11,494 nucleotides of DNA, taken from NCBI RefSeq assembly GCF_910579375.1, contig NZ_CAJTUJ010000057.1, positions 1 through 11,494 of the forward strand. The letters run 5' to 3'. Position numbers and translations under genes: made by a program. The stretch is from an uncultured Rikenella sp. Its GTDB lineage: Bacteria; Bacteroidota; Bacteroidia; Bacteroidales; Rikenellaceae. This document shows, one piece after another, positions 1 through 5,805 of the stretch (position 1 is its first letter; each line of letters opens with the position of its first letter). The notes under the pieces were generated by a model that saw only the letters and a program-made list of their open reading frames with translations, ran no database searches and was not told the DNA's origin.

Positions 1-1
1 C

Positions 2-244
2 CCCGTGCTGAAAGTCGAAGTAAACTACAAAAATCCAGCCTATTACGACGACCGGCTCACCGTCCGCACCACCCTGCGCGAGCTTCCCGGCGTGAAGATC
101 CGATTCGACTACGAAGTCTTCCGCGAAAACGGCGAACGAATCACCACCGGCTCCGTGACCCTCGCCTTCATGCACGCCGACACCAAGACCGCCTGCCGCC
201 CACCGCAAGCCCTATTGGAAAAACTCGCCCCCTTTTTCCGCTAA
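2..244 (+). CDS. Acyl-CoA thioesterase, YbgC/FadM-like hotdog fold (5' truncated)
   Basis: This is the C-terminal part of a small hotdog-fold thioesterase, a family that hydrolyses acyl-CoA or acyl-ACP thioesters in the cytoplasm. The frame is open to the window edge and about 80 residues are visible. They include the family's typical strand pattern around NPAYYDDRLTVRT, then a long strand (VKIRFDYEVF) and a strand with the family-like ITTGSVTLAFM ending. The catalytic Asp/Tyr region near the N-terminus lies outside the window, so activity cannot be judged. A GTG codon at 5 is internal and not a real start. The gene ends 61 bases before guaB on the same strand, and a promoter-like box lies in that gap, so guaB is probably transcribed separately. 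The family assignment is fairly sure; the substrate is unknown. Confidence 0.8.
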   Translation, partial: PVLKVEVNYKNPAYYDDRLTVRTTLRELPGVKIRFDYEVFRENGERITTGSVTLAFMHADTKTACRPPQALLEKLAPFFR

Positions 245-254
245 ACCGCCCCAC

Positions 255-279
255 ATTTCGACAAAAAGCATTACCTTTG
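255..279 (+). promoter_or_regulatory. Candidate Bacteroidetes promoter of guaB
   Basis: TACCTTTG at 272-279 matches the Bacteroidetes -7 consensus TAnnTTTG and lies 26 bases before the guaB ATG. The -33 TTTG is weak: only TTTCG at 256-260, closer than usual. No Shine-Dalgarno is visible before the ATG, as is normal in this phylum. Confidence 0.5.
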
Positions 280-305
280 CTAAAATTTATTAACCGGTAC
301 CCATT

Positions 306-1778
306 ATGTCGTTCATAGATGAAAAAATCGTCGCCGAAGGCCTCACATTCGACGACGTGCTTCTCGTTCCCGCCTACTCCGAAGTCCTGCCGCGCGAAGT
401 CAAAGTCGCTTCACGATTTTCACGCCACGTGCCCATCAACACCCCGATCGTTTCGGCCGCCATGGATACCGTGACCGAAGCGGAACTCGCCATCGCCATC
501 GCCCGTCAGGGCGGGATCGGTGTCATCCATAAGAACATGCCCATCGAAGCCCAAGCCCATCAGGTGCGCAAAGTGAAACGGGCAGAAAACGGGATGATCT
601 ACGACCCGATCACCATCAAAGCAGACGGCACCGTCGGCGAAGCCAAAACCCTGATGCACGACAACAAAATCGGCGGGATACCGGTGATCGACGACGACCG
701 CAAACTCATCGGGATCGTCACCAACCGCGACCTGCGGTTCCAGACCGACGCCGCCAAGCGCATCAAGGACGTGATGACCAAAGACAACCTCGTGACGACC
801 CACAATCCGGACCTGAGCGAAGCCGCCAAGATCCTGCTCAACAACAAAATCGAGAAACTGCCCGTGATCGATGACAACGGGAAACTCGTCGGCCTGCTCA
901 CCTACAAAGACATTACGAAAGTACAGGACAACCCGAACGCAGCGAAAGACTCCAAAGGACGGTTGCGCGTAGCGGCAGGCGTCGGCGTCACCCACGACAC
1001 CATGGAACGCGTCGCGGCACTCTATGAAGCCGGCGCAGACGCCATAGTGATCGACACCGCACACGGACACTCGCGCGGCGTAGTCGAAAAGCTCAAGGAA
1101 GTAAAAGCGAAATACCCCGATCTGGACGTCGTTGTCGGGAATATCGCCACCGCAGAGGCCGCCAAGATGCTCGTAGCCGCAGGAGCCGACGGCGTGAAAG
1201 TCGGCATCGGGCCCGGTTCGATCTGCACCACCCGGATCATCGCCGGCGTCGGCGTACCGCAGCTCAATGCCGTCTACGACGTGGCATCGGCCTTGAAAGG
1301 CAGCGACGTTCCGGTGATTGCGGACGGAGGGATTCGGTATACGGGAGATATCGTCAAGGCAATTGCCGCCGGCGCAGACTGCGTGATGGCCGGTTCGATG
1401 TTCGCCGGCGTGGAAGAGTCTCCCGGAGAGACCATTATCTACAACGGTCGTAAATTCAAGACCTACCGCGGCATGGGCTCGTTGGAAGCCATGCAAAAAG
1501 GGTCGAAAGACCGCTACTTCCAGGACGCCGAAGACGACGTGAAGAAGCTGGTGCCGGAAGGGATCGCTGCCCGCGTGCCGTATAAAGGACAGCTCGCCGA
1601 AGTGATTTATCAGATTATCGGCGGTTTGCGCGCCGGCATGGGCTACTGCGGCGCGAAAGACATCGAAGCTTTGAAAGGCGCAAAATTCGTTCGGATCACC
1701 GCATCGGGAATGCAGGAGAGCCATCCGCACGACGTGACGATTACGCGCGAAGCGCCCAACTACAGCAGACAAGATTAG
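306..1778 (+). CDS. guaB: Inosine-5'-monophosphate dehydrogenase
   Basis: GuaB oxidises IMP to XMP with NAD+, the committed step of GMP synthesis, in the cytoplasm. The 490-residue length is normal for bacterial IMPDH. The TIM-barrel core is interrupted by two CBS domains, about residues 97-145 and 155-205, which in this family bind adenine or guanine nucleotides and regulate the enzyme. The catalytic loop GIGPGSICTTR carries the nucleophile Cys307. DGGIR at 340-344 binds the IMP phosphate. The mobile flap includes RGMGSLEAM near 388-396 and the catalytic pair Arg403-Tyr404 in KDRYFQ. The ATG at 306 gives the normal N-terminus (LTFDDVLLVPAYS at 13-25). The gene stands alone between its own promoter-like box and a strong terminator, and guaA is not adjacent. 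The assignment is very secure. Confidence 0.98.
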   Translation: MSFIDEKIVAEGLTFDDVLLVPAYSEVLPREVKVASRFSRHVPINTPIVSAAMDTVTEAELAIAIARQGGIGVIHKNMPIEAQAHQVRKVKRAENGMIYDPITIKADGTVGEAKTLMHDNKIGGIPVIDDDRKLIGIVTNRDLRFQTDAAKRIKDVMTKDNLVTTHNPDLSEAAKILLNNKIEKLPVIDDNGKLVGLLTYKDITKVQDNPNAAKDSKGRLRVAAGVGVTHDTMERVAALYEAGADAIVIDTAHGHSRGVVEKLKEVKAKYPDLDVVVGNIATAEAAKMLVAAGADGVKVGIGPGSICTTRIIAGVGVPQLNAVYDVASALKGSDVPVIADGGIRYTGDIVKAIAAGADCVMAGSMFAGVEESPGETIIYNGRKFKTYRGMGSLEAMQKGSKDRYFQDAEDDVKKLVPEGIAARVPYKGQLAEVIYQIIGGLRAGMGYCGAKDIEALKGAKFVRITASGMQESHPHDVTITREAPNYSRQD

Positions 1779-1807
1779 CCTCCTATTTTTGAGCCCTTCT
1801 ATATTTT

Positions 1808-1858
1808 CAGAAAGCGCATTTCTCTTTGTTCTGGAGAAACGCGCTTTCTGATTTTTTT
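1808..1858 (+). terminator. Rho-independent terminator of guaB
   Basis: A 17-base stem (1808-1824 with 1834-1850, one A-C mismatch) closes a 9-base loop and is followed by a seven-T run at 1852-1858. It lies 30 bases after the guaB stop codon. Confidence 0.9.
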
Positions 1859-1925
1859 ACTTTCCATCTTTCCTCTGTGCCCTCTCTCGGGCTCTGCCGA
1901 CACATCGTCCAAATCTCCGCTTTCC

Positions 1926-2108
1926 GCCCCGGGCAACCGTAGCTACAGCTCGGGCACACCGGGCGGCATTGGCGGCAGCGGTTACAGTTGGCTTTCCTCA
2001 GCCAGAGAACCCAGCGGCGTGTTCTTGAACTTCGGCACGCAGTACCTCAATCCCAGCAGCGTGGACTATCGCGGCTACGGTTTTCCGTTGCGGTGCCTCT
2101 CGGAATAA
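1926..2108 (+). pseudogene. Start-less FISUMP-like C-terminal cassette 1
   Basis: The frame ending at the TAA at 2106-2108 reads from PGNRSYSSGTPGG through GYSWLSSA and LNFGTQYLNP to GFPLRCLSE. This follows the end of the Fibrobacter succinogenes major paralogous domain (TIGR02145, close to DUF1566), whose members typically run GYR...G.YWSS...L.F......N...R..GF.VRC..E-stop. No N-terminal part of such a gene, no start codon in a sensible place and no promoter are visible, because the guaB terminator lies just upstream. It is the first of three tandem copies. It shares the opening CCGCCCCGGGC and the closing block with copy 2, while the centre differs. It may be a decayed gene end or a silent sequence donor. 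Confidence 0.6.
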
Positions 2109-2120
2109 ACGGGTCAGACC

Positions 2121-2303
2121 GCCCCGGGCTTCCGCGGCTATTATGTAGGAACGCTAAGCAATACAGGTAGCAGCGGATTCAGCTGGTCTTCCGCCACGAA
2201 CGACATTTACGGTCAATATTTTGACCTCGCCATAACTTCACTCTATCCGAGCAATTCGAGCGGTCGGGCTCACGGTCTTCAGTTGCGGTGCCTCTCGGAA
2301 TAA
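2121..2303 (+). pseudogene. Start-less FISUMP-like C-terminal cassette 2
   Basis: This second copy lies 195 bases after copy 1 and in the same frame. It reads PGFRGYYVGTLSNTG, then SGFSWSSA, then SLYPSNSSGRAHGLQLRCLSE and TAA at 2301-2303. It is the best match to the FISUMP/DUF1566 C-terminal pattern of the three. The 12 bases after the previous stop and the start of this frame have no ATG, so it cannot be translated alone except by read-through. Its closing block, including bases after the stop (GGAATAAACGG), is shared with copies 1 and 3. The middle, which covers the predicted loop residues, is divergent. Confidence 0.6.
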
Positions 2304-2325
2304 ACGGTACCGCTCGGCATTCGAA

Positions 2326-2505
2326 CCGGGCTTCCGCGCACCTACGACAGGCAACCTGTGGAACATGGGTTGTCATGGATTTTGCTACTCTTCAACCGTC
2401 ATCGGCTCCCAAAGCTTGTTTTTGAGTTTCGACCCGACCATACTCAACCCCGACAGCAAAAACCATCGCGCCCACGGTCTTCCGTTGCGTTGCCTCTCAG
2501 AATAA
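2326..2505 (+). pseudogene. Start-less FISUMP-like C-terminal cassette 3
   Basis: This third copy, 202 bases after copy 2, is in a different frame. It reads PGFRAPTTGNLWNMG, GFCYSSTV, LFLSFDPTILNPDSKNHRAHG and then LPLRCLSE with TAA at 2503-2505. The conserved ends are the same (CCGGGCTTCCGC at the front, GGTCTTCCGTTGCG near the back) and the centre differs from copies 1 and 2. An ATG inside it (NMG) is not a credible gene start. Extra cysteines (GCHGFCYSS) are peculiar to this copy. Confidence 0.55.
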
Positions 2506-2595
2506 ACGCGCCCAAAGGGCGTTCTACTGGCCGCCTCTACCCTAAAACTGCCCCAATACCTGCCAGTCTCTACCCTACTTTAGTTTGATCTTGGC

Positions 2596-2659
2596 GGCCG
2601 AAGCCTGCGGGGCCCACTGCAACGTTAGTTGCGGGCCTCCGCGGCGGGAGGCTTCGGCC
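2596..2659. repeat. Large branched inverted repeat (GGCCGAAGCCT arms)
   Basis: A perfect 11-base inverted repeat (2596-2606 with 2649-2659) encloses a second small hairpin (GCAAC-GTTA-GTTGC) and complementary GGCC pieces, giving a branched fold in RNA or single-stranded DNA. No T run follows on either strand, so a plain terminator is unlikely. Confidence 0.6.
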
Positions 2660-2662
2660 CGC

Positions 2663-2880
2663 GCGACCTGTTGGGTCGCAAAAACTCCGCCACCAGCACC
2701 GCCCAAATCGGCTAAATTCAGCGACAAGTCCGGCGGTTCTACGAACCGCAAAAGCACAGCCCATTCGTTCTATACGCGACAACAGTTCGCTGCCAGCGGG
2801 GAGTGCAACGAGCCCCGACGAGTTGCAGTCCGCCGCTTGGGGTAGCGGCGAACTGCGCGACTCTGCGAGTCGCAAAAGTT
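2663..2880. repeat. Three same-plan hairpins, each followed by CAAAA and CC
   Basis: Three short GC-rich hairpins are built alike: GCGACC/GGTCGC at 2663-2679, GCGGTTC/GAACCGC at 2733-2749 and GCGACTC/GAGTCGC at 2857-2873. Each ends in GC directly followed by AAAA, a few variable bases and GCC. The stem bases differ between copies but pairing is kept. Read on the minus strand each is a TTTTGC box followed by a hairpin. A further stem (CAGTTCGC with GCGAACTG) lies between the second and third. No coding sequence is convincing here. Confidence 0.6.
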
Positions 2881-2973
2881 CAGCCCCAAATCCAAACCCC
2901 AAGCACAGCCAAAAGTAAAGCCCAATACTCCGCTCAAAGCCACGCCCCATACTCCACCCCGCGTGCAAAAAAG

Positions 2974-3426
2974 CTACAACTCCATCGACATCACATCCCG
3001 CTCATCGATCCGCTCCCCATTGAGATAGACCTCGATCGAGATCGGCGCCACCCGACGCAACATATCCGACACCCCGCAATAACGCTGTTGCGACAACGCC
3101 ACCATTTTCAGCGGTTTGGCCGGCTCTATCCCCTCCCCTTCGAACCGATACCTCAACCTCATCGCCGTGTACAGCGACGGCACCTCCTCCGTTTTATCCG
3201 CCTCCGCCTCGATCTCGATCCGCGTGAAATCGACCCTCATTTTGCGCGCCAACGAAGCGATATCCATCCCCGTACACCCCGCCAACGCCACCAGCAACAA
3301 CGGCTTCGGCCGCGCCCCCAGATTCATACCCCCCATCTCTTCCGACGCATCCACCACAATCGTGTGTTCGCCGATATGCGCATCATACTGCATCCCCCCC
3401 TGCCAATTCAAAACAACCTTGTCCAT
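2974..3426 (-). CDS. OsmC/Ohr-family peroxiredoxin-like protein
   Basis: OsmC-fold proteins reduce organic hydroperoxides with a cysteine pair, in the cytoplasm. The protein is 150 residues, normal for the family. The two catalytic cysteines are in the expected contexts: Cys51 in ALAGCTGMDI and Cys117 in QRYCGVSDML. The KPLLLVALAG helix also fits. The ATG at 3426 is chosen because homologous OsmC proteins begin near (M)DKVVLNW. The frame stays open upstream to about 3570, but that extension is through the promoter and terminator region and has no family similarity. It lies downstream of gad on the same strand, separated by a terminator and its own -7 box. Whether it is an OsmC or YhfA-like subtype is not settled. 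Confidence 0.92.
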   Translation of the reverse strand: MDKVVLNWQGGMQYDAHIGEHTIVVDASEEMGGMNLGARPKPLLLVALAGCTGMDIASLARKMRVDFTRIEIEAEADKTEEVPSLYTAMRLRYRFEGEGIEPAKPLKMVALSQQRYCGVSDMLRRVAPISIEVYLNGERIDERDVMSMEL

Positions 3427-3469
3427 AACGAATTCTTTTGATTGAGAAAAATAGCGTATCAAAAATACG

Positions 3470-3477
3470 ACCGAAAA
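3470..3477 (-). promoter_or_regulatory. Candidate -7 box of the osmC-family gene
   Basis: TATTTTTG on the minus strand matches TAnnTTTG and lies 43 bases upstream of the ATG at 3426. The -33 element is not clear. Confidence 0.5.
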
Positions 3478-3520
3478 CGACACCTTGTACCCCCCCCGAA
3501 GAAAAACACCGGCCCCGCAC

Positions 3521-3567
3521 CAAAAGAACCGCCTTATAGCCCAATCAGCCGGACATAAGGCGGTTCT
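3521..3567 (-). terminator. Rho-independent terminator of gad
   Basis: A perfect 13-base stem (3525-3537 with 3555-3567) closes a 17-base loop. On the minus strand it is followed by TTTT, partly as the end of the stem region (3522-3525). It lies about 33 bases after the gad stop, so it separates gad from the osmC-family gene. Confidence 0.8.
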
Positions 3568-3600
3568 CATTCATTCGGTCGGAAAACTCCGGAACCTCAC

Positions 3601-5013
3601 CTAACGGATATGGTTGAAGCACCGCCGCTTCTTAGCCCACTCCTCCGCACTGTTTGTCGGGTTCTCCAATGCATCGAGCTGAGCCACACACGCCTTGATA
3701 TCCTTCATCAGCAAATCCGCCAAATCGATCCCAACCCCCTGCCGCGCCACGATCCGCATGATGATGACATCCTCCATATCGGCCGGCATCGTATAAGCCG
3801 GCACCTGCCAGCCCTGGATATGCAGCCGATCCGACAAATCGTACAGCGTCCATTTCCGATTCGGATCCTCCTTCAGTTTCCAGATAAAGAGCGGGTTCGG
3901 CATCTCATCCGAGAAGAATTCGAAAATCCCCATCTTTCGGAGCTCTTCCCGCAGGTAGAGACAGACATTCAGCGAGCTGGCCTGTACATCGTGATAACCG
4001 TTCCACCCGAGCCGGATCAACTGATAGTACTGCGCCAACACCTGATTCCCCGGCCTCGAGAAGTTGATCGAGATGCTCGGCACCTCTGCCCCCAGATAAT
4101 TGACCGCGAAATTCATCTCCTTCGGCAGATACGACTTGTCTTTCCAAATCACCCATCCGAGCCCCGGATAGACCAGCCCGAACTTATGCCCCGACGTACT
4201 GATCGAGAGCACCCATTTGAGCCTGAAATCCCACTCGACCTCCGGATAGATGAACGGCAGGATGAATCCGCCCGTCGCCGCATCGACGTGGATACAGATT
4301 TCCCACCCGTTCTCCGTATTGAGTTTGTCGATCGCATCGTTGAGCGCCTTCACATCGTCGTTCAGCCCCGTGATCGTCACCCCCTGGATCGGCACCACAC
4401 AGATGGTATTTTCGTCGCAGAGTTTGACGACCTGTTCCGGATCGAGCGTGATGTGCTCCGCCGTAATCGGCACCTGCCGCATTTCGACATCCCAGTAGAT
4501 AGCGAACTTTTCCCACACCACCTGGAAGCAGGACGAGATCACGAAATTGGGTTTGTCGGTCGGTTTTCCAGCCGCCTGGCGCCGTTTTTTCCAACGGAAC
4601 AGTGCCGACAGCGCCCCGAGCATACACGCCTCCGACGACCCCACGGTACTGGTACCCATACAGTACTGTTTACCGTCCGCCTCCGGCGAGTTCCACAGCT
4701 TAGCGATCATATTCACACACCGGCGTTCGATTTCGGCCGTTTGCGGATATTCCGTTTTGTCGATCATGTTTTTGTCCATGGTTTCGGACATGATTCGACG
4801 TGCGCTGTCATCCATCCAGGTAGTGACGAACGTAGCGAGATTCAGGCGGGAGTTCCCGTCGAGCATCGCTTCGTCATGAACGATCTGATAGGCGATATCC
4901 TCCGCCGTACCCTCCTTGGTTATCTCTGTTTTCGGAGCCACGCGTTGTTCTTCGTTCGAACCGAAGATAGGCGTGTCGATCACATCATTTTTGAGCATCG
5001 GGAACTTTTTCAT
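3601..5013 (-). CDS. gadB: Glutamate decarboxylase (PLP-dependent)
   Basis: The enzyme converts L-glutamate to GABA and CO2, consuming a proton, and serves acid resistance and GABA production in gut Bacteroidales. The protein has 470 residues, close to E. coli GadB (466). The PLP lysine is Lys277 in STSGHKFG with the preceding His276. Asp244 in HVDAATGG is the pyridine-nitrogen contact. GTSTVGSSEA at 120-129 fits the PLP-phosphate region. The ATG at 5013 (MKKFPMLKN) is used; the frame stays open to 5322 but that part is the non-coding leader and terminator region. An ATG at residue 6 is an alternative start. The C-terminal end CFNHIR carries His468 in a position like E. coli His465, which closes the active site at neutral pH; that role is inferred. 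No gadC antiporter lies within the window. Confidence 0.96.
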   Translation of the reverse strand: MKKFPMLKNDVIDTPIFGSNEEQRVAPKTEITKEGTAEDIAYQIVHDEAMLDGNSRLNLATFVTTWMDDSARRIMSETMDKNMIDKTEYPQTAEIERRCVNMIAKLWNSPEADGKQYCMGTSTVGSSEACMLGALSALFRWKKRRQAAGKPTDKPNFVISSCFQVVWEKFAIYWDVEMRQVPITAEHITLDPEQVVKLCDENTICVVPIQGVTITGLNDDVKALNDAIDKLNTENGWEICIHVDAATGGFILPFIYPEVEWDFRLKWVLSISTSGHKFGLVYPGLGWVIWKDKSYLPKEMNFAVNYLGAEVPSISINFSRPGNQVLAQYYQLIRLGWNGYHDVQASSLNVCLYLREELRKMGIFEFFSDEMPNPLFIWKLKEDPNRKWTLYDLSDRLHIQGWQVPAYTMPADMEDVIIMRIVARQGVGIDLADLLMKDIKACVAQLDALENPTNSAEEWAKKRRCFNHIR

Positions 5014-5175
5014 GATTAGAATGTTTTTGAATGAGTTATTTAAATACTTCGTTCTCCTATTGTGGAGGACGCCCTGATACGTTCCAAATACTGTGCCATA
5101 CCCGCCCGGTTCCGCGGCAAAATTTCGACCGCCCGTTTGAAAGAACAACAACCTGCGCTTGTTACAATCTCGCAA

Positions 5176-5211
5176 CAAAAACGTCTGATAATCAGTGCGA
5201 TTATCAGACGT
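5176..5211 (-). terminator. Perfect palindromic terminator upstream of gad
   Basis: A perfect 13-base stem (ACGTCTGATAATC at 5181-5193, GATTATCAGACGT at 5199-5211) closes a 5-base loop. On the minus strand it runs straight into TTTTT. It lies after the tRNA-Gly terminator, so it either catches read-through or ends a separate short transcript from 5212-5324. As a near-perfect palindrome it could instead be an operator for gad. Confidence 0.65.
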
Positions 5212-5324
5212 CCTAAGCGGGAAACGTACTCCGAGCCCACGTTGCGCGCCGGAACCTCTCTCTCCCGAACCCTTCAAAGGAGACCCAGGTCTATGTTCTC
5301 CAAAGCCTCCGCCCTCCTCCAAAC

Positions 5325-5357
5325 AAAAAAAACGGACAGCTCATAAAAGCTGTCCGT
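5325..5357 (-). terminator. Rho-independent terminator of the tRNA-Gly transcript
   Basis: A 10-base stem (5332-5341 with 5348-5357) has a 6-base loop and is followed on the minus strand by an eight-T run (A's at 5325-5332). It begins only 6 bases after the tRNA-Gly 3' end. Confidence 0.9.
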
Positions 5358-5362
5358 CTCCG

Positions 5363-5435
5363 AGCGGAAAACGAGACTCGAACTCGCGACCCCAACCTTG
5401 GCAAGGTTGTGCTCTACCAACTGAGCTATTTCCGC
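5363..5435 (-). tRNA. tRNA-Gly (anticodon GCC)
   Basis: A complete 73-base cloverleaf on the minus strand. The acceptor is GCGGAAA with TTTCCGC, the D stem GCTC/GAGC, the anticodon stem CAACC/GGTTG around loop TTGCCAA (anticodon GCC), and the T arm GCGAG-TTCGAGT-CTCGT. The discriminator is T and CCA is not encoded. It is the last element of a minus-strand transcript that also includes two tRNA-like repeat units. Confidence 0.96.
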
Positions 5436-5547
5436 AATATAAGTATGTTCTCTCCTCTTGCCCTCGCCGCGGTTGAAAGTGTCTCTCGGAAACGGCTGAA
5501 CCGCCGTTTCGGGCAAGGTTGTGCCCTACCAACTGAGCTATTCCCGC
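5436..5547 (-). repeat. tRNA-Gly-derived unit 2 (5' half only, then new hairpins)
   Basis: This 112-base unit lies immediately upstream of the intact tRNA. Its first 36 bases match tRNA-Gly except at position 5 (A to G) and position 23 (A to G). It then diverges at the 3' side of the anticodon loop and has no pairing partner for the anticodon stem. Instead it can form GGGCA-CAACCT-TGCCC and the perfect hairpin GAAACGGC-GGTTCA-GCCGTTTC. A standard tRNA fold is not possible. It could be a tRNA pseudogene or a small structured RNA. Confidence 0.7.
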
Positions 5548-5655
5548 AATTATATGTTTCGCCCCTATCCCTTGCCGCGGTTGGAAACGCCTCTCGGAAA
5601 CGGCTGAACCGCCGTTTCGGGCAAGGTTGTGCCCTACCAACTGAGCTATTTCCGC
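5548..5655 (-). repeat. tRNA-Gly-derived unit 1 (5' half only, then new hairpins)
   Basis: This 108-base unit differs from unit 2 at only one of its first 65 bases, including the shared replacement of the tRNA 3' half by the two hairpins. After that the units differ, apart from AACCGCGGC. TTTCCG at unit positions 56-61 could still pair with bases 2-7 of the tRNA acceptor strand, so a shortened tRNA-like fold without an anticodon arm competes with the hairpin. Confidence 0.7.
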
Positions 5656-5722
5656 AATAATATGTCCGCCCTGTCCCTACCCAATGGATATTCTCCTCGA
5701 TCCCCCGCTGCAAATCCAGCAG

Positions 5723-5753
5723 CAAAAATAACACCTATTTTCGATTACGCCAA
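5723..5753 (-). promoter_or_regulatory. Promoter of the tRNA-Gly array
   Basis: The minus strand has TTTG (-33, within 5750-5753), 19 bases, then TATTTTTG (-7, 5723-5730), a full match to the Bacteroidetes consensus. It lies 67 bases before tRNA-like unit 1, so one transcript could carry both units and tRNA-Gly to the terminator at 5325. Confidence 0.8.
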
Positions 5754-5805
5754 ATATTTTTCCCTTTTCCGATACCCCCAAGCATCGAAAACCTCAACAC
5801 TCGAT

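Larger units (their letters stand above)
1926..2510 (+). repeat. Tandem array of three about 195-202 bp FISUMP-like units
   Basis: The three units have conserved edges and variable centres. The CCGGGC edge recurs at 1929, 2124 and 2326, and the closing block GGT(C/T)TTC.GTTGCG.TGCCTCTC ends each unit before AATAAACG. The periodicity (195, then 202) is close but not exact. The frame of unit 3 is shifted relative to units 1 and 2. Confidence 0.75.
1859..2973. other. Gene-free stretch between guaB and osmC
   Basis: Over 1.1 kb lies between the converging guaB and osmC genes. It contains the three start-less cassettes (to about 2510), an unassigned stretch with a small CGCCC-AAA-GGGCG hairpin at 2509-2521, the hairpin field (2596-2880), and a tail at about 2880-2970 with loose repeats of GCCC and ATACTCC phrases. 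Several 60-130 codon open frames on both strands have repetitive, uncharacteristic protein sequence and are not supported as genes. Confidence 0.7.
5014..5362 (-). other. Gad leader and intergenic region with two terminators
   Basis: This 350-base stretch lies between tRNA-Gly and gad. It contains the tRNA terminator (5325-5357), a second terminator-like palindrome (5181-5211), and about 165 bases that must hold the gad promoter. No good TAnnTTTG box was found there; TATTTGG at about 5084-5090 lacks the usual spacing. A small self-complementary AGACCCAGGTCT at 5281-5292 sits between the two terminators. No gene is supported. Confidence 0.5.

Noticed and set aside
420..1772. 450-codon open frame on the minus strand inside guaB
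   Set aside because: It is the antisense shadow of a GC-rich gene. The protein has no recognisable domains and is biased to His/Asp/Val/Gly, and guaB on the plus strand is certain.
1926..2510. Diversity-generating retroelement template/variable repeats
   Set aside because: The copies differ at all bases in the core, not specifically at adenines, and no reverse transcriptase is visible in the window. It remains possible that one lies outside.
2596..2880. CRISPR array
   Set aside because: The repeated parts are short hairpins with different stem sequences and irregular spacing; there are no constant repeats with unique equal-length spacers.
2570..2968. 132-codon minus-strand frame over the hairpin field
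   Set aside because: The translation is simply the hairpin repeats read through; no promoter, no family-like sequence.
3610..5019. 469-codon open frame on the plus strand across gad
   Set aside because: Antisense shadow: Arg/His/Pro/Asp-rich sequence with no domain, while gad on the minus strand has all its catalytic motifs.
5436..5655. Two further functional tRNA-Gly genes
   Set aside because: The 3' side of the anticodon stem and a proper 7-base T loop are missing, so no standard cloverleaf forms.
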